From contig NZ_CP141587.1 in NCBI RefSeq assembly GCF_035593985.1, forward strand, positions 868,001-932,000: a stretch of DNA of 64,000 nucleotides. The letters run 5' to 3'. Each line of letters begins with the position of its first letter. Position 1 is the stretch's first letter. A program made the translations under genes and the position numbers. The notes beneath the pieces are model-generated. The model was given only the letters and a program-made list of their open reading frames with translations. It did not search any database and was not told where the DNA came from. This document shows positions 8,045-18,787 of the stretch, piece by piece. Source of the stretch: Sphingomonas sp. LY29 (GTDB taxonomy: Bacteria > Pseudomonadota > Alphaproteobacteria > Sphingomonadales > Sphingomonadaceae).

Positions 8045-9373
8045 ATGAACGACCTTCCCAAGACTTTCCGCGTCAAGAGTTTCGGCTGTCAGATGAATGT
8101 CTATGACGGCGAGCGGATGAGCGAGATGCTCGCCGCACAGGGCATGTCGGCCGCGGAGGGCGAAGACGCCGACCTGGTCGTGCTGAACACCTGTCACATC
8201 CGCGAGAAGGCGGCAGACCGGGCCTATTCGGACGTCGGTCGCCTCAAGCGCGAAGACGGCAGCCGGCCGATGATCGCTCTCGCGGGCTGCGTAGCTCAAG
8301 CCGAAGGCGAGGAAGCCCGTCGGCGCTCCGGCACGATCGACATGGTCGTCGGGCCCCAAGCCTATCATCGCCTGCCCGAGATGGTGGCTGCGGCGGCGCG
8401 CGGCGAGCGCCCGGTCGACACCGACATGCCGCTTCGAACCAAGTTCGACGCCCTGCCCGCTCGCCGACGGACGGGGCCGAGCGCGTTCCTGACGGTGCAG
8501 GAAGGGTGCGACAAATTCTGCACCTATTGCGTCGTTCCCTATACACGCGGGGCCGAGGTCAGCCGCCCGTTCGCCGACATCGTCGCCGAGGCGCGGTTGC
8601 TGGCTGACGGCGGCGCGCGGGAAATCACGCTGCTGGGCCAGAACGTCAACGCGTGGATCGGAGACGATGACCGGGGTCGTCACGCCGGACTGGATTCGCT
8701 GATCCGCGCCATCTCGCGCATCGATGGCGTCGAGCGTATCCGCTACACGACCAGTCACCCGACCGACATGACCGACGCGCTGATCGCCGCGCATGCCGAA
8801 GTGCCGGAGCTGATGCCCTACCTGCATCTGCCGGTGCAGGCGGGATCGGACCGGATTCTGAAGGCGATGAATCGTAGCCACACCGCCGATTCATACCTGA
8901 AATTGCTCGATAAGGTGCGCGCCGCACGGCCCGACATCGCCATCAGCGGCGACTTCATCGTCGGCTTTCCCGGCGAGACCGATGAAGATTTCACCGACAC
9001 TCTCGCTATCGTCGATGCGGTCGGTTACGCTTCGGCATATTCGTTCAAATATTCGCCCCGGCCGGGGACGCCCGCGGCGACGATGGAAGGAGCGGTTGAG
9101 GCCCGAGTGATGGATGATCGACTGCAGCGGCTTCAGGCCCGCCTCGCCGAGCATAGCCTCGCCTTCAACCACGCGACCGTCGGCAAGGACACGCGGATCC
9201 TGATCGACCGCAAGGGTCGCCTACCCGGCCAGATGATTGGAAAGTCGCCCTGGCTCCAGTCGGTGTTCGTCGATACCGGCGCGTCGATCGGCGACATGCT
9301 CGACGTGACCGTCACGCGCGCGCTTCCGAACAGCCTTGGTGGCGTCCTGCGCGACGCACGGGTTGCCGCCTGA
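8045..9373 (+). CDS. miaB: tRNA-2-methylthio-N6-dimethylallyladenosine synthase
   Basis: Radical-SAM methylthiotransferase that converts i6A37 to ms2i6A37 in tRNAs reading UNN codons. The 442 residues contain the N-terminal UPF0004 domain ([14 protein letters not shown], with further cysteines at NTCHIRE and AGCVAQ), the radical-SAM cysteines Cys155, Cys159 and Cys162 in [15 protein letters not shown], and a C-terminal TRAM domain. It heads the conserved order miaB-phoH-ybeY-corC-lnt. Its TGA overlaps the ATG of the next gene by one base (TGATG). Confidence 0.97.
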   Translation: MNDLPKTFRVKSFGCQMNVYDGERMSEMLAAQGMSAAEGEDADLVVLNTCHIREKAADRAYSDVGRLKREDGSRPMIALAGCVAQAEGEEARRRSGTIDMVVGPQAYHRLPEMVAAAARGERPVDTDMPLRTKFDALPARRRTGPSAFLTVQEGCDKFCTYCVVPYTRGAEVSRPFADIVAEARLLADGGAREITLLGQNVNAWIGDDDRGRHAGLDSLIRAISRIDGVERIRYTTSHPTDMTDALIAAHAEVPELMPYLHLPVQAGSDRILKAMNRSHTADSYLKLLDKVRAARPDIAISGDFIVGFPGETDEDFTDTLAIVDAVGYASAYSFKYSPRPGTPAATMEGAVEARVMDDRLQRLQARLAEHSLAFNHATVGKDTRILIDRKGRLPGQMIGKSPWLQSVFVDTGASIGDMLDVTVTRALPNSLGGVLRDARVAA

Positions 9374-10374
9374 TGGCCAAACGCGACCTTCCGGCGCCCG
9401 CGAACCTAGAGGAACGCGCGCGGCTCGAGCTTTTGTTCGACCAGCCCTACCTGCTCGGCCCGCTGTTCGGCGATTATGACCGCCACTTGGTGATGATCGA
9501 GGATCGCTTGGGCGTGAACATTGCCGCACGTGGCAATCGCGTGATGATCGATGGCGAGCCCGACGCCGCCGCGCGCGCGCGCGATGTGCTGATGGGCCTC
9601 TACAATCGGCTCGATCAGGGGCAGGACGTCGACTCCGCCGCGGTCGAAGCGGTGATCGGCATGGCCAACCAGCCCGCGCTGGACGGCATCATTTCTCCGC
9701 AGGTCGCGAAGCCGTCGTCGGTCATGATCCGCACGCGGAAAAAGACCATCGTGCCGCGGTCGAACGTGCAGACGGCCTATATGGAAGCGCTTGCCCGCGA
9801 CGACATGATCTTCGCGCTTGGGCCGGCGGGCACGGGCAAGACCTATCTCGCGGTCGCGCAGGCCGTCGCCATGCTCATTTCCGGATCGGTCGAGCGCCTG
9901 ATCCTGTCGCGGCCGGCGGTCGAGGCCGGCGAGCGGTTGGGCTTCCTGCCCGGCGACATGAAGGAGAAGGTGGATCCCTATCTCCGCCCGCTATACGACG
10001 CCCTCTACGACATGTTGCCCAACGAGCAGGTCGAGCGGCGCATTGCGTCGGGTGAAATCGAGATTGCCCCGATCGCGTTCATGCGCGGTCGCACCTTGAG
10101 CGACGCATTCATCATCCTCGACGAGGCGCAGAACACCACGCCTCAGCAGATGAAGATGTTCCTGACCCGCTTTGGCATGCGGTCGCGAATGGTGATCTGC
10201 GGTGATCCCAATCAGACCGATTTGCCGAACGGCGTGCAATCGGGCCTGAATGACGCCGTGACGAAGCTGGCGGGGATTCCGAAGCTGTCGATGATCCGCT
10301 TCAGCGCCGCCGACGTCGTTCGCCACCCGCTCGTCGGGCGGATCGTCGAAGCTTATGAGGGAACAGGCGCGTGA
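9373..10374 (+). CDS. PhoH-family ATPase (YbeZ)
   Basis: Cytoplasmic P-loop ATPase of the PhoH/YbeZ type, thought to work with YbeY in RNA metabolism. The 333-residue protein has an N-terminal KH-like region and the Walker A motif GPAGTGKT at residues 150-157, with Walker [11 protein letters not shown] about 100 residues later and the family stretch [21 protein letters not shown]. It overlaps miaB at one base and ybeY by four bases (GTGA), so translation is coupled on both sides. Confidence 0.95.
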   Translation: MAKRDLPAPANLEERARLELLFDQPYLLGPLFGDYDRHLVMIEDRLGVNIAARGNRVMIDGEPDAAARARDVLMGLYNRLDQGQDVDSAAVEAVIGMANQPALDGIISPQVAKPSSVMIRTRKKTIVPRSNVQTAYMEALARDDMIFALGPAGTGKTYLAVAQAVAMLISGSVERLILSRPAVEAGERLGFLPGDMKEKVDPYLRPLYDALYDMLPNEQVERRIASGEIEIAPIAFMRGRTLSDAFIILDEAQNTTPQQMKMFLTRFGMRSRMVICGDPNQTDLPNGVQSGLNDAVTKLAGIPKLSMIRFSAADVVRHPLVGRIVEAYEGTGA

Positions 10375-10877
10375 CGCTCGACGTCATCCTCGACGCCGAT
10401 CCCGAATGGGACAGTAGCAGCGACTGGGACGCGCTTGCGCAGCGTGCCGCCGAAGCGGCCGTCGCCGAAAGCGCGTTTCCGCAACTTGGGTCAATCGACC
10501 GCGCCGTCGAGCTTTCGGTTCGACTGACCTCCGACGCGGAAGTGCACTCGCTCAACGCGCAGTGGCGCGGCAAGGACAAGCCGACCAACGTCCTGTCCTT
10601 TCCGATGGCCGAACCCGACGAGATTGAGAATGCGGCGATCGACGGTCCCGAATTGATGCTTGGCGACATCGTCATGGCGCACGGGGTATGCGCCGCCGAA
10701 GCAATGGAGAAGAACATCACGATCGATCAGCATGCGACGCACCTGTTGGTGCACGGCACGCTTCACCTGTTGGGCCACGACCATATGGACGACGACAGCG
10801 CCGTCGACATGGAAGGGCGCGAGACACGGGCCTTGGCGCGGCTGGGCATCGCCGATCCCTACGCGGGGGACCAGTAA
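10371..10877 (+). CDS. ybeY: Endoribonuclease YbeY, rRNA maturation
   Basis: Zinc-dependent endoribonuclease needed for 16S rRNA 3'-end processing and ribosome quality control. The 168-residue protein has the H-x3-H-x5-H zinc site: His128, His132 and His138 in HGTLHLLGHDH, plus the upstream WRGKDKPTNVLSFP segment. The GTG start overlaps the phoH stop by four bases and its own TAA overlaps the next ATG by one base. Confidence 0.96.
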   Translation: MTLDVILDADPEWDSSSDWDALAQRAAEAAVAESAFPQLGSIDRAVELSVRLTSDAEVHSLNAQWRGKDKPTNVLSFPMAEPDEIENAAIDGPELMLGDIVMAHGVCAAEAMEKNITIDQHATHLLVHGTLHLLGHDHMDDDSAVDMEGRETRALARLGIADPYAGDQ

Positions 10878-11773
10878 TGGCGACGCGGCAAGACGACGAC
10901 GAACCGCCATCAAGGCTGTGGAGCGGAATGCGCGCGCTGATCTTCGGCGAAGATCATGACGCGACGCTTCGCGACCGGCTGGAGGATGCAATTGACGAGG
11001 CCGACGCGGCAGCACCCCGGCGCGGCGATCTCAGTCCGCTCGAGCGGCAGATGCTGCGCAACCTGCTCCACTTCGGTGACCGCACGGCTGGCGAAATTGC
11101 CGTCACCCGCGGCGACATCATCTCGGTGTCCGCGAGCGTCAGTTTCGAAGAGCTGATCGCGGCGTTCGCCGACGCCGAACATAGCCGCCTGCCCGTCACC
11201 GGCGATGGTCTCGACGAGGTCATCGGCATGATTCACATCAAGGACGTGTTCAAGGCTCAGGTCGACCCGTCGCGCCCGCGCTCGATTGAAGGCCTGCTCC
11301 GCACGCCGCTGTTCGTTCCGGAATCGATGGGCGTGCTCGACCTTCTCGCTCGAATGCGGACCGAGCGCGTTCATCTGGCGATCGTGGTCGACGAATTTGG
11401 CGGGACCGAAGGCCTCGTCACGATCGAGGACGTCGTCGAGGAAATCGTCGGAGAGATTGAAGACGAGCATGACGAACAGGCCGCCGGCATGCTCACGCTC
11501 CTTGAAGAAGGGCTGTGGGAAGCGGACTCGCGCGTCGAACTCGACGAGGTCGCTCGCGATGTCGATGCCCGCATCATCGCCGAGGACGACGAGGTCGACA
11601 CACTGGGCGGGCTGACGTTCCTGCTCGCAGGGCGGCTGCTGCAACCCGGCCAGTCGGTCGAACATCCTTCGGGATGGCGGATCGAGTGCGTGGCCGCGGA
11701 CGCGCGGCGAATGACTCGCCTCAGGCTCCACGCGCCCGAACCCTTGGCGCAAGACCCTTCCTCCGACGAGTGA
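10877..11773 (+). CDS. corC: CBS-domain protein of the CorC/HlyC (YbeX) family
   Basis: Cytosolic CBS-pair protein proposed to act in magnesium/cobalt efflux or ribosome-linked homeostasis (YbeX). The 298 residues show a short N-terminal region, two CBS repeats (TRGDIISVSASVSFEELI; LFVPESMGVLDLLARM) and the C-terminal CorC/HlyC transporter-associated domain after VDEFGGTEGLVTIEDVVEEI. An upstream in-frame extension inside ybeY is not homologous; the TAATG junction at 10877 fixes the start. There is no DUF21 membrane part, matching YbeX rather than TlyC-type transporters. Confidence 0.92.
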   Translation: MATRQDDDEPPSRLWSGMRALIFGEDHDATLRDRLEDAIDEADAAAPRRGDLSPLERQMLRNLLHFGDRTAGEIAVTRGDIISVSASVSFEELIAAFADAEHSRLPVTGDGLDEVIGMIHIKDVFKAQVDPSRPRSIEGLLRTPLFVPESMGVLDLLARMRTERVHLAIVVDEFGGTEGLVTIEDVVEEIVGEIEDEHDEQAAGMLTLLEEGLWEADSRVELDEVARDVDARIIAEDDEVDTLGGLTFLLAGRLLQPGQSVEHPSGWRIECVAADARRMTRLRLHAPEPLAQDPSSDE

Positions 11774-11859
11774 CGGTCAATTTGTCGTTGCGGTGGTGAA
11801 GTCGGCGAGGCAAGTCGGGCCTCCGCACGGCCTTCACGCCGCTGCGCAGCAATAACCGG

Positions 11860-13419
11860 GTGATCGCGTTGCCTTTTTTCCTGTCCGTCCTGCTGGGCGC
11901 AGTGTCCGCCTTTTCCTTCCAGCCTTACGGTCTGTGGCCGTTGATGCCGCTGGCCTTGGCGCTGCTGCACGAGCTTGTTGCGCGCAGTGCCGGAATGTGC
12001 GGCGCTCTCGCCATTGGCTGGGGATTTGGGCTTGGGCAGTTCTGCGTCGGCCTCAACTGGATCGCGACCGCCTTCACCTTCCAGGCAGCGATGCCCGCAT
12101 GGCTAGGCTGGATCGCGGTCGGACTGCTCAGCCTCTACCTCGCCATCTATCCGATGATGGCCGCCGGACTGGCGTGGCGCTTCGGCCGGGACAATCGCGG
12201 CGCGATGGTATTGGCTCTGGCCGGCGGATGGGCACTCACCGAATGGCTTCGCGCGACCATGTTCACCGGCTTCGCGTGGAACCCGGTCGGCGTCGCACTG
12301 GTCGACACGCCTTTGATTGGCGCCAGCCGCATTGTCGGCACCTACGGGCTCTCGGCACTGACGGTCTTGCTCGGCGGCGCGCTGTGGATGCTTGCAAGGA
12401 AGCAATGGCGATTGCCATTCGGCATTGCGGTTGCCGGCATACTGCTGGCCGCCTTCCCGGCACCGTCAGAACAGGCGCCGCGCGTTCGGACCACTTCCGA
12501 AGACCCGCCCGGAACGGTCCGACTTCGTCCGATCCGGATCGTGCAGCCAAACATTGGGCAGCAGGACAAATGGCGTGAGGGGTTCGAGGATGTCGCCTCG
12601 GAGCGTCTGACACGACTGTCGGGCGTTCGTGACGACGTTCCGCGGTTGCTGTTCTGGCCAGAAGCGGCGGTGACCCGGCCGCTTGCCGACAACCGCGCCA
12701 TCGCGCGACCGGGGGTCGAACTCGAGCGCCGGGTTGCGAGCCAGACCCTTGGCGCCGGCGACATCCTGCTGACGGGCGGTCTCGCTTTCACGTCGCCCGA
12801 CGGTCAGGTCGTCGATTCCGCCGCCAACAGCGTGTTCGTGATCGCGCCAAATGGAAGTCCGGTCGGCCGATACGACAAGGCGCATCTGGTGCCCTACGGA
12901 GAGTATCTGCCGATGCGACCCCTGCTCTCGGCAATCGGCCTGTCGCGGCTCGCCCCCGGCGATATCGACTTTGCGCCTGGCCCTGGCCCGCAGACGATCT
13001 CGCTTCCCGGCGACTGGGGCCGCGTCGGGTTCCAGATTTGCTATGAGGTCATTTTTTCGGGGCAGGTCGTCGATCGACGCAACCGGCCGGACCTGATCTT
13101 CAATCCTTCGAACGACGCCTGGTTCGGGCGCTGGGGCCCGCCGCAGCATCTGGCCCAGGCCCGCCTACGCGCGGTGGAGGAAGGCCTTCCGGTAGTCCGC
13201 TCGACGCCGACGGGCATCAGTGCGCTCGTCGATGCGAACGGACGGGTACTCGCCTCCATCCCGTGGCAAACCGAAGGAGTCATCGACGCGGTCCTTCCCG
13301 CTACGCTCGCGCCGACGATCTTCGCCCGGGTCGGCAATATTATTCCGATCGTGATCGGGTTCCTCCTGCTGATCGCGGCGATTGCCATGTCACAGCGGTC
13401 CCGCTACAGCAGGACATAA
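11860..13419 (+). CDS. lnt: Apolipoprotein N-acyltransferase
   Basis: Inner-membrane enzyme that adds the third acyl chain to lipoproteins, making them competent for Lol transport. The first ~170 residues form hydrophobic membrane segments, followed by a nitrilase-fold periplasmic domain. The catalytic triad is visible: Glu268 in FWPEAA, Lys340 in YDKAHLVPYGEYLP and Cys394 in GFQICYEV. A final hydrophobic helix (about 495-512) closes the 519-residue protein. Start is a GTG at 11860, 86 bases after corC. Several lipoprotein genes in the window are its potential substrates. Confidence 0.96.
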   Translation: MIALPFFLSVLLGAVSAFSFQPYGLWPLMPLALALLHELVARSAGMCGALAIGWGFGLGQFCVGLNWIATAFTFQAAMPAWLGWIAVGLLSLYLAIYPMMAAGLAWRFGRDNRGAMVLALAGGWALTEWLRATMFTGFAWNPVGVALVDTPLIGASRIVGTYGLSALTVLLGGALWMLARKQWRLPFGIAVAGILLAAFPAPSEQAPRVRTTSEDPPGTVRLRPIRIVQPNIGQQDKWREGFEDVASERLTRLSGVRDDVPRLLFWPEAAVTRPLADNRAIARPGVELERRVASQTLGAGDILLTGGLAFTSPDGQVVDSAANSVFVIAPNGSPVGRYDKAHLVPYGEYLPMRPLLSAIGLSRLAPGDIDFAPGPGPQTISLPGDWGRVGFQICYEVIFSGQVVDRRNRPDLIFNPSNDAWFGRWGPPQHLAQARLRAVEEGLPVVRSTPTGISALVDANGRVLASIPWQTEGVIDAVLPATLAPTIFARVGNIIPIVIGFLLLIAAIAMSQRSRYSRT

Positions 13420-13420
13420 G

Positions 13421-13447
13421 GATATCTTTATATCCTGATATCTTCAT
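13421..13447. promoter_or_regulatory. Candidate operator with GATATC repeats upstream of metK
   Basis: The 51-base lnt-metK gap is strikingly AT-rich. It holds GATATCTTTAT at 13421-13431 and GATATCTTCAT at 13437-13447, two near-copies starting 16 bases apart, and also GGATAT-CTTT-ATATCC as an inverted repeat (13420-13435). It lies 24 bases before the TTG start of metK. A repressor site for SAM-cycle control is plausible (ArsR-type SahR regulators of these genes exist in Proteobacteria), but the regulator is not identified. Confidence 0.5.
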
Positions 13448-13470
13448 AAATTTCTCCAAGGATCAACAGC

Positions 13471-14688
13471 TTGGCTATCCGCAGTTCCTACCTCTTCACG
13501 TCCGAATCGGTTTCGGAAGGTCATCCCGACAAGGTCGCCGACCAGATCAGCGATGCGATCGTTGATCTCTTTCTGGGCATCGACAATGAAGCGCGCATTG
13601 CCTGCGAAACGCTGACGACGACGCAGTTGGTGGTTCTGGCGGGGGAAATCCGTGGCAAGGGCATCTACGAGAATGGCGAGTGGGCTGCCGGCATTCCGGA
13701 GCGGGTCGAACAGGCCGTTCGCGATACGGTGAAGTCGATCGGTTACGAGCAGTTGGGCTTCCACTGGAACCAGTTCCGGTTCGAGAACAACCTGCACGGT
13801 CAGTCGTCAGAAATCGCGCAGGGCGTCGACGCCAGCGGCAACAAGGACGAAGGCGCAGGCGACCAGGGCATCATGTTCGGTTACGCGACCGACGAGACCC
13901 CTGATTACCTCCCCGCGACTCTCTACTACAGCCACAAGATCCTGGAGCGCATGGCTGCCGACCGTCACTCGGGCGCGGCGCCGTTCCTCGAGCCTGACGC
14001 CAAGAGCCAGGTCACGCTGCGCTACGAGCAGAGCAAGCCGGTCGCGGCGACCGCGGTCGTCGTGTCGACCCAGCATGCGAAGGGCTATCACGAGGGCGAG
14101 CAGGAGGCCGAGTTGAAGGCCTATGTGAAGCGCGTTGTCGCCGACGTCCTCCCCGCCGAACTGCTGAGCGACGAGACCGTCTATCACATCAATCCGACCG
14201 GCGCGTTCGAGATCGGCGGACCCGATGGCGACGCCGGCCTGACCGGTCGCAAGATCATCGTCGACACCTATGGTGGCGCAGCCCCTCACGGCGGCGGCGC
14301 GTTCAGCGGCAAGGACCCGACCAAGGTCGATCGCTCGGCCGCCTACGCCGCGCGCTATCTCGCCAAGAATATCGTGGCGGCCGGACTTGCCACGCGCTGC
14401 ACCATCCAGCTCGCTTACGCGATCGGGGTGTCAGAGCCCCTGTCGCTGTACGTCGACACGCATGGTACCGGCACCGTCGGTGACGACGTGATCGAGGCGG
14501 CGATCGGGCGCATCGCCAAGCTCGGCAAGCTGACCCCGCGCGGGATCCGCACGCACCTAGGTCTCAACAAGCCCATCTATGCCAAGACCGCAGCCTACGG
14601 CCATTTTGGGCGCAAGGCTGAGGGCGACCACTTCCCGTGGGAGCGGACCGACCTCACCGAGGATCTCAAGGCCGCACTCGCCGCCTGA
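13471..14688 (+). CDS. metK: S-adenosylmethionine synthetase
   Basis: Makes SAM from methionine and ATP in the cytoplasm. The 405-residue protein carries the N-terminal signature [20 protein letters not shown], the [12 protein letters not shown] motif near residue 129 and the glycine-rich [16 protein letters not shown] near 272. The start is a TTG at 13471, preceded by AAGGATC; no ATG fits homology better. The short AT-rich leader with repeated GATATC suggests its own regulation apart from lnt. It supplies SAM for miaB and the methyltransferase encoded here. Confidence 0.98.
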   Translation: MAIRSSYLFTSESVSEGHPDKVADQISDAIVDLFLGIDNEARIACETLTTTQLVVLAGEIRGKGIYENGEWAAGIPERVEQAVRDTVKSIGYEQLGFHWNQFRFENNLHGQSSEIAQGVDASGNKDEGAGDQGIMFGYATDETPDYLPATLYYSHKILERMAADRHSGAAPFLEPDAKSQVTLRYEQSKPVAATAVVVSTQHAKGYHEGEQEAELKAYVKRVVADVLPAELLSDETVYHINPTGAFEIGGPDGDAGLTGRKIIVDTYGGAAPHGGGAFSGKDPTKVDRSAAYAARYLAKNIVAAGLATRCTIQLAYAIGVSEPLSLYVDTHGTGTVGDDVIEAAIGRIAKLGKLTPRGIRTHLGLNKPIYAKTAAYGHFGRKAEGDHFPWERTDLTEDLKAALAA

Positions 14689-14695
14689 TAAATTA

Positions 14696-14727
14696 CGGGC
14701 CGCGCCACCAGGTGCGGCCCGTTTTTC
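14696..14727 (+). terminator. Terminator after metK
   Basis: Stem CGGGCCGCGCC / GGTGCGGCCCG (one G-U pair) with an ACCA loop at 14696-14721 precedes TTTTT. It lies directly against the 3' end of the convergent catalase gene, so it may also limit read-through between the two. Confidence 0.9.
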
Positions 14728-14728
14728 G

Positions 14729-16783
14729 TTAAGCGAGCATGCGAACCTTGGGTTCGCGGTCCCAATGGCGCTTCGGGGCGACCTTCGCGAACTGATCGTT
14801 CGGAACCACGCCGGCATCGACCTCGAGACCAAGCCGCTCGATCAGCGCCATCGACCCCTTGCAATGACCGATCGTCTTGCAGTGGGCGTAGGCGTCCATC
14901 AGCCAGCCGAGCGCGGCGCTGTCGTTCTTCAGCGCGTCGACGCGGTCGGGCATAAGTACCATCGCGACGGCGTCGAACAGCACCGAAGGCGATCCGGCCA
15001 ACTGTCCGTCGGCCTTCAGGCTGCCACCCTTGAGCGTCAGCTCGCCTACCTTCGGCGCCACGGTGAATGCCGTTCCGCCGCCTGCTTCGATGGCTTCCTT
15101 CAAGTCGTTGATCGCCGCCAAGTCGGACCCTTCGTCGAAGAGGACCGCCACCTTGCGTCCCTTCATCGGGACGTCGCCATGCTTGACGATCGAAAGCGCA
15201 TCCGAGGTCTCCATGTCGATCGGCGCGCTCGCTGCCTTGTTGGCCGCGGGCAAGTCCATCGCAAGCCCGTCGGCGACGCGCTTCGCAAGCGCTTCATCGA
15301 CATTGCGCAAATTGCCGAGCACCCGGGTCCGGATCGCTTCGATCGTCACCTTCGACAATTCGAAAACGATCGCCGATGCCAAATGCGCCTGCTCGATCTC
15401 GGTCTGCGAACGGAAGAACAGCCGCGCCTGGCTGTAATGGTCGGCGAAGGTTTCCGATCGGATGCGCAGCTTCTCGCTACCGTCGTTGCGTTCGTCGTTC
15501 CGCGCGACGGTGCGGAAGCCCTGCTCGCTTTCGCGCGGACCGCCTTCCTCGCCAAATTCGGCCAGCGTGTTCGGTTCGTAGTTAGCGCGGCCCTTCGGCA
15601 CCATCGTCTGCATCATCCCGTCACGCTGGAAGTTGCCGAACGGGCAGCGCGGCGCGTTGATCGGAATCTGGTGGAAGTTGGTCGTCCCCAACCGCGACTT
15701 TTGCGTGTCGAGGTAAGAGAAGAGGCGTCCCTGCAACAGCGGATCGTTGGAGAAATCGATTCCCGGCGGCACATTGGTAGGCAGGAAGGCGACCTGCTCG
15801 GTCTCGGCAAAGAAATTGTCGACGTTGCGATTGAGCGTCAGGCGACCGATTACGCGAACCGGAAGCACTTCTTCGGGGATCAGCTTGGTCGCATCGAGCA
15901 CATCATAGGGTTGCGCCGCCGCGAATTCCTCATCGAACACCTGAATGCCCAAGTCCCACTGCGGAAAGTCGCCGCCGTCGATCGCTTCGAACAGGTCGCG
16001 GCGATGATAATCGGGATCGGCACCGGCAATCTTGACCGCCTCGTCCCAGCAGGTCGATTGCAGGCCGAGCACAGGCTTCCAGTGGAACTTGACGAATTTG
16101 CTGTCGCCAGCGTCGTTCACCAGGCGGAAAGTGTGAACCCCAAAGCCCTCGATGAAGCGCAACGAACGCGGAATTCCGCGGTCGCTCATCGCCCACATGA
16201 TCATGTGGGTCGATTCGGGCATCAGGCTGATGAAGTCCCAGAAGGTGTCGTGCGCCGACGCCGCCTGCGGGTAGCCGCGATCGGCTTCCATCTTTACCGA
16301 GTGAACAAGGTCCGGGAATTTCAACGCGTCCTGGATGAAGAACACCGGGATGTTGTTGCCGACGAGATCCCAATTGCCCTCGGTGGTGTAGAATTTCACC
16401 GCGAAGCCACGCACGTCGCGGGGGGTGTCGACCGATCCGGCGCCGCCCGCGACGGTGGAGAAGCGCACGAAGGTTTCGGTCTTCTCGCCTTTCTTGAACA
16501 CCGCCGCGCGGGTGATGTCGCTGATGTCGTCGGTCGCTTCGAACACGCCATGCGCACCCGAACCGCGCGCATGAACGATGCGCTCGGGGATCCGCTCGTG
16601 ATCGAAGTGGAAGATCTTTTCGCGAAGCACGAAATCCTCGAGCAGGGTTGGCCCGCGCGCGCCGGCCTTCAGGCTGTTCTGGTTGTCGGAAATCGGGACG
16701 CCGTGGTTGGTGGTCAGCCCCCCGCCGGTCTGATGCGTTTCGCCGCCATTGCCGGCGGTCGTCGGGGTCGACGTCTTGGTCAT
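14729..16783 (-). CDS. katE: Large-subunit catalase with C-terminal DJ-1/PfpI-like domain (KatE/HPII type)
   Basis: Breaks down hydrogen peroxide. At 684 residues this is a clade 2 large-subunit catalase. Catalytic His71 lies in [12 protein letters not shown], the distal Asn144 in VGNNIPVFF, and the heme-ligand tyrosine is Tyr357 in RLFSYLDTQ. Residues after about 530 form the class I glutamine-amidotransferase-like domain ([14 protein letters not shown]). An upstream in-frame extension is open, but the ATG at 16783 has AAGAGGA as ribosome binding site and fits homologs. A short run of Thr/Gly-rich residues precedes the catalase core. Enzymes of this type are commonly stationary-phase or general-stress induced; no clear promoter motif was identified. 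Confidence 0.96.
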   Translation of the reverse strand: MTKTSTPTTAGNGGETHQTGGGLTTNHGVPISDNQNSLKAGARGPTLLEDFVLREKIFHFDHERIPERIVHARGSGAHGVFEATDDISDITRAAVFKKGEKTETFVRFSTVAGGAGSVDTPRDVRGFAVKFYTTEGNWDLVGNNIPVFFIQDALKFPDLVHSVKMEADRGYPQAASAHDTFWDFISLMPESTHMIMWAMSDRGIPRSLRFIEGFGVHTFRLVNDAGDSKFVKFHWKPVLGLQSTCWDEAVKIAGADPDYHRRDLFEAIDGGDFPQWDLGIQVFDEEFAAAQPYDVLDATKLIPEEVLPVRVIGRLTLNRNVDNFFAETEQVAFLPTNVPPGIDFSNDPLLQGRLFSYLDTQKSRLGTTNFHQIPINAPRCPFGNFQRDGMMQTMVPKGRANYEPNTLAEFGEEGGPRESEQGFRTVARNDERNDGSEKLRIRSETFADHYSQARLFFRSQTEIEQAHLASAIVFELSKVTIEAIRTRVLGNLRNVDEALAKRVADGLAMDLPAANKAASAPIDMETSDALSIVKHGDVPMKGRKVAVLFDEGSDLAAINDLKEAIEAGGGTAFTVAPKVGELTLKGGSLKADGQLAGSPSVLFDAVAMVLMPDRVDALKNDSAALGWLMDAYAHCKTIGHCKGSMALIERLGLEVDAGVVPNDQFAKVAPKRHWDREPKVRMLA

Positions 16784-16956
16784 GCTGAAAATCCTCTTGG
16801 CTGAACTTACCCAACGCGCCCTGCTCGACTGTCTTTCCCTCCAATGACGAATGCTAGAAAATAAAAGCGCGCGCAGCGTCCGCCGAGACGCGCGTCCTTG
16901 ACGAGCCGAGCGAGGCGCGGCCACAGTCGCCGCAATTCCTCATCAGGAGACCGGCC

Positions 16957-18750
16957 ATGCGTTTCATCCGCCTCGCACTTCCTCTTTCAATGGCGCTCGG
17001 CGCCACGGCCTGCGCCACGACGCAGCCCGAACCGCTTCCCGTTGCACCGGTCGCCGATGCCAACACGCCAGTTTCCACCGCAGCCTATGAACCGACTTTC
17101 GATGCGGCGCGCCTCGACGCCCATGTCAAAACGCTCAGCGACGACAGCTTCGAGGGTCGCGGCCCGGCGACGGCCGGTGAGACAAAGACCGTCAAATATC
17201 TGATCGACCAACTTACCGCGGCGGGGGTCGAACCCGGCGGCGAAGTCATCGACGGGCGGCGGCAGTGGACCCAGCGCGTGCCGTTGCTGAAGTCGGACAT
17301 CGTCGGCGATCCCGTCGTCACTCTTCATCGTGGCGCAACGGGAACGCGGCTTGCCCAAGGAACCGAGGTCGCCATTCGCGCGCCGATGAACGGCCAGACG
17401 CAAGTCCGCCTGAACAAGGTGCCGATGCTCTTCGCCGGCTATGGCGTGACCGCCCCCGAGCGCGGCTGGGACGATTTCAAGGATGTCGACGTTCGCGGCA
17501 AGGTGATCGTCGTGCTCGTCAACGATCCCGACTTCGAAGGCGGGGAAGGCGACTTCGGCGGCAAGGCGATGACCTATTATGGCCGCTGGACCTACAAATA
17601 TGAGGAAGCCGCGCGTCGAGGGGCGGCAGGCGTCATCATCGTCCATGAGACCGCGCCCGCCAGCTACGGCTGGCCGACGGTCCAGAACTCGAACACCAAC
17701 ACGATGTTCGACATCGTGCGCGCCGATCCTGCAAAGGCTCACGCACCGGTCAATGGCTGGATCCAGCAGGACAAGGCTGCGGCGATGTTGGCGGCCGCCG
17801 GATTGAACTTCGACACGCTGAAAGCCGCCGCGCGGCGCAAGGATTTCCGTCCGGTCGACCTGAAAACGTCGATGAGCGTGACGCTGAATGCCAAGACCGA
17901 AGTCATCACCAGCTACAATGTCGCGGGACGAGTGACGGGGTCGGCCTATCCCAACGAGACGGTGATCTACACCGCGCACCACGACCACATCGGCGTCGGC
18001 CAGCCTGACGCCAATGGCGATCGTATCTTCAACGGGGCGATCGACAACGCGACCGGGACCGCGCACGTCATTGAACAGGCCCGCGCCTTCGCGGCCGGAC
18101 CCAAGCCGAAGCGCTCGGTCTTGTTCCTGTTCGTGGGAGCCGAGGAAAAAGGGCTGCTGGGGAGCGAATATTACGCCTCCAACCCGCTTTACCCGCTCTC
18201 GACCACCGCGGGCGTGCTCAACACCGACAGCATGGGTGTCTATGGGCGCGCTCGGAATTTCTCGATGTCGGGCAGCGCGCGCTTCGGCTTGCTGGACATG
18301 ATGGTCGAGGAGGCGCGCCGTCGCGGCCGCAGCTTCACGCCCGATGCCAACCCCGGTGCCGGACTCTTCTTTCGCTCGGACCACTTTCCGTTCGCAAAGG
18401 GCGGCGTCCCCGCAATCAGCTTCCGGTCGGGCAACGACCTCGTCGAAGGCGGAACGGCGCGCGGAGAAGCGATCGGCGCCGACTATACGACCAAGCGCTA
18501 TCACCAGCCGGACGACGAATGGCAGCCGGGCTGGGACTATAGCGGCCTGATCGACGATGCCGGCCTTCTCCATGCCGTCGGTCGCAACCTCGCCAATTCG
18601 CGCGATTGGCCGAACTGGAGCCAGGACAGCGAATTCCGCGCGGCACGCGACCGGTCGGCCGGAGAGCGCGGCGAGACCGCCACGTCTCCGCTTCCGGCCC
18701 CGGCCGCACCCGCGCCAGAAGCGAGCCCGATCGCCGGCGAACGCGGTTAG
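16957..18750 (+). CDS. M28-family zinc metallopeptidase, predicted lipoprotein
   Basis: Probable cell-envelope aminopeptidase. The first 19 residues form a lipoprotein signal with lipobox LGATAC and Cys19 as acylation site. A PA-like insert precedes the M28 catalytic part. Zinc-site residues can be picked out: His341 and Asp343 in YTAHHDHIGVG, the bridging Asp in GAIDNATG near 363, the Glu pair in FVGAEEKGLLG near 397, a later Asp in NTDSMG, and a final His in RSDHFPFA. The 597-residue length is typical. AGGAGA precedes the ATG. It is 37 bases upstream of the next gene; substrate is unknown. Confidence 0.9.
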   Translation: MRFIRLALPLSMALGATACATTQPEPLPVAPVADANTPVSTAAYEPTFDAARLDAHVKTLSDDSFEGRGPATAGETKTVKYLIDQLTAAGVEPGGEVIDGRRQWTQRVPLLKSDIVGDPVVTLHRGATGTRLAQGTEVAIRAPMNGQTQVRLNKVPMLFAGYGVTAPERGWDDFKDVDVRGKVIVVLVNDPDFEGGEGDFGGKAMTYYGRWTYKYEEAARRGAAGVIIVHETAPASYGWPTVQNSNTNTMFDIVRADPAKAHAPVNGWIQQDKAAAMLAAAGLNFDTLKAAARRKDFRPVDLKTSMSVTLNAKTEVITSYNVAGRVTGSAYPNETVIYTAHHDHIGVGQPDANGDRIFNGAIDNATGTAHVIEQARAFAAGPKPKRSVLFLFVGAEEKGLLGSEYYASNPLYPLSTTAGVLNTDSMGVYGRARNFSMSGSARFGLLDMMVEEARRRGRSFTPDANPGAGLFFRSDHFPFAKGGVPAISFRSGNDLVEGGTARGEAIGADYTTKRYHQPDDEWQPGWDYSGLIDDAGLLHAVGRNLANSRDWPNWSQDSEFRAARDRSAGERGETATSPLPAPAAPAPEASPIAGERG

Positions 18751-18787
18751 GCTTTTCAAATCAATCGACAATCAGGAGACGGTGAAC

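Noticed and set aside
13420..13470. SAM riboswitch upstream of metK
   Set aside because: The gap is only 51 bases and AT-rich; no SAM-I, SAM-II or SAM/SAH core could be seen. Kept only as a possible protein operator.
14579..16804. 741-codon plus-strand open frame opposite the catalase gene
   Set aside because: It is the antisense shadow of katE in GC-rich DNA; the minus strand carries full catalase motifs and no recognisable protein is encoded here.
16987..18771. 594-codon minus-strand open frame opposite the M28 peptidase gene
   Set aside because: Arg/Gly/Val-rich product with no motif; the plus strand encodes a complete M28 lipoprotein.
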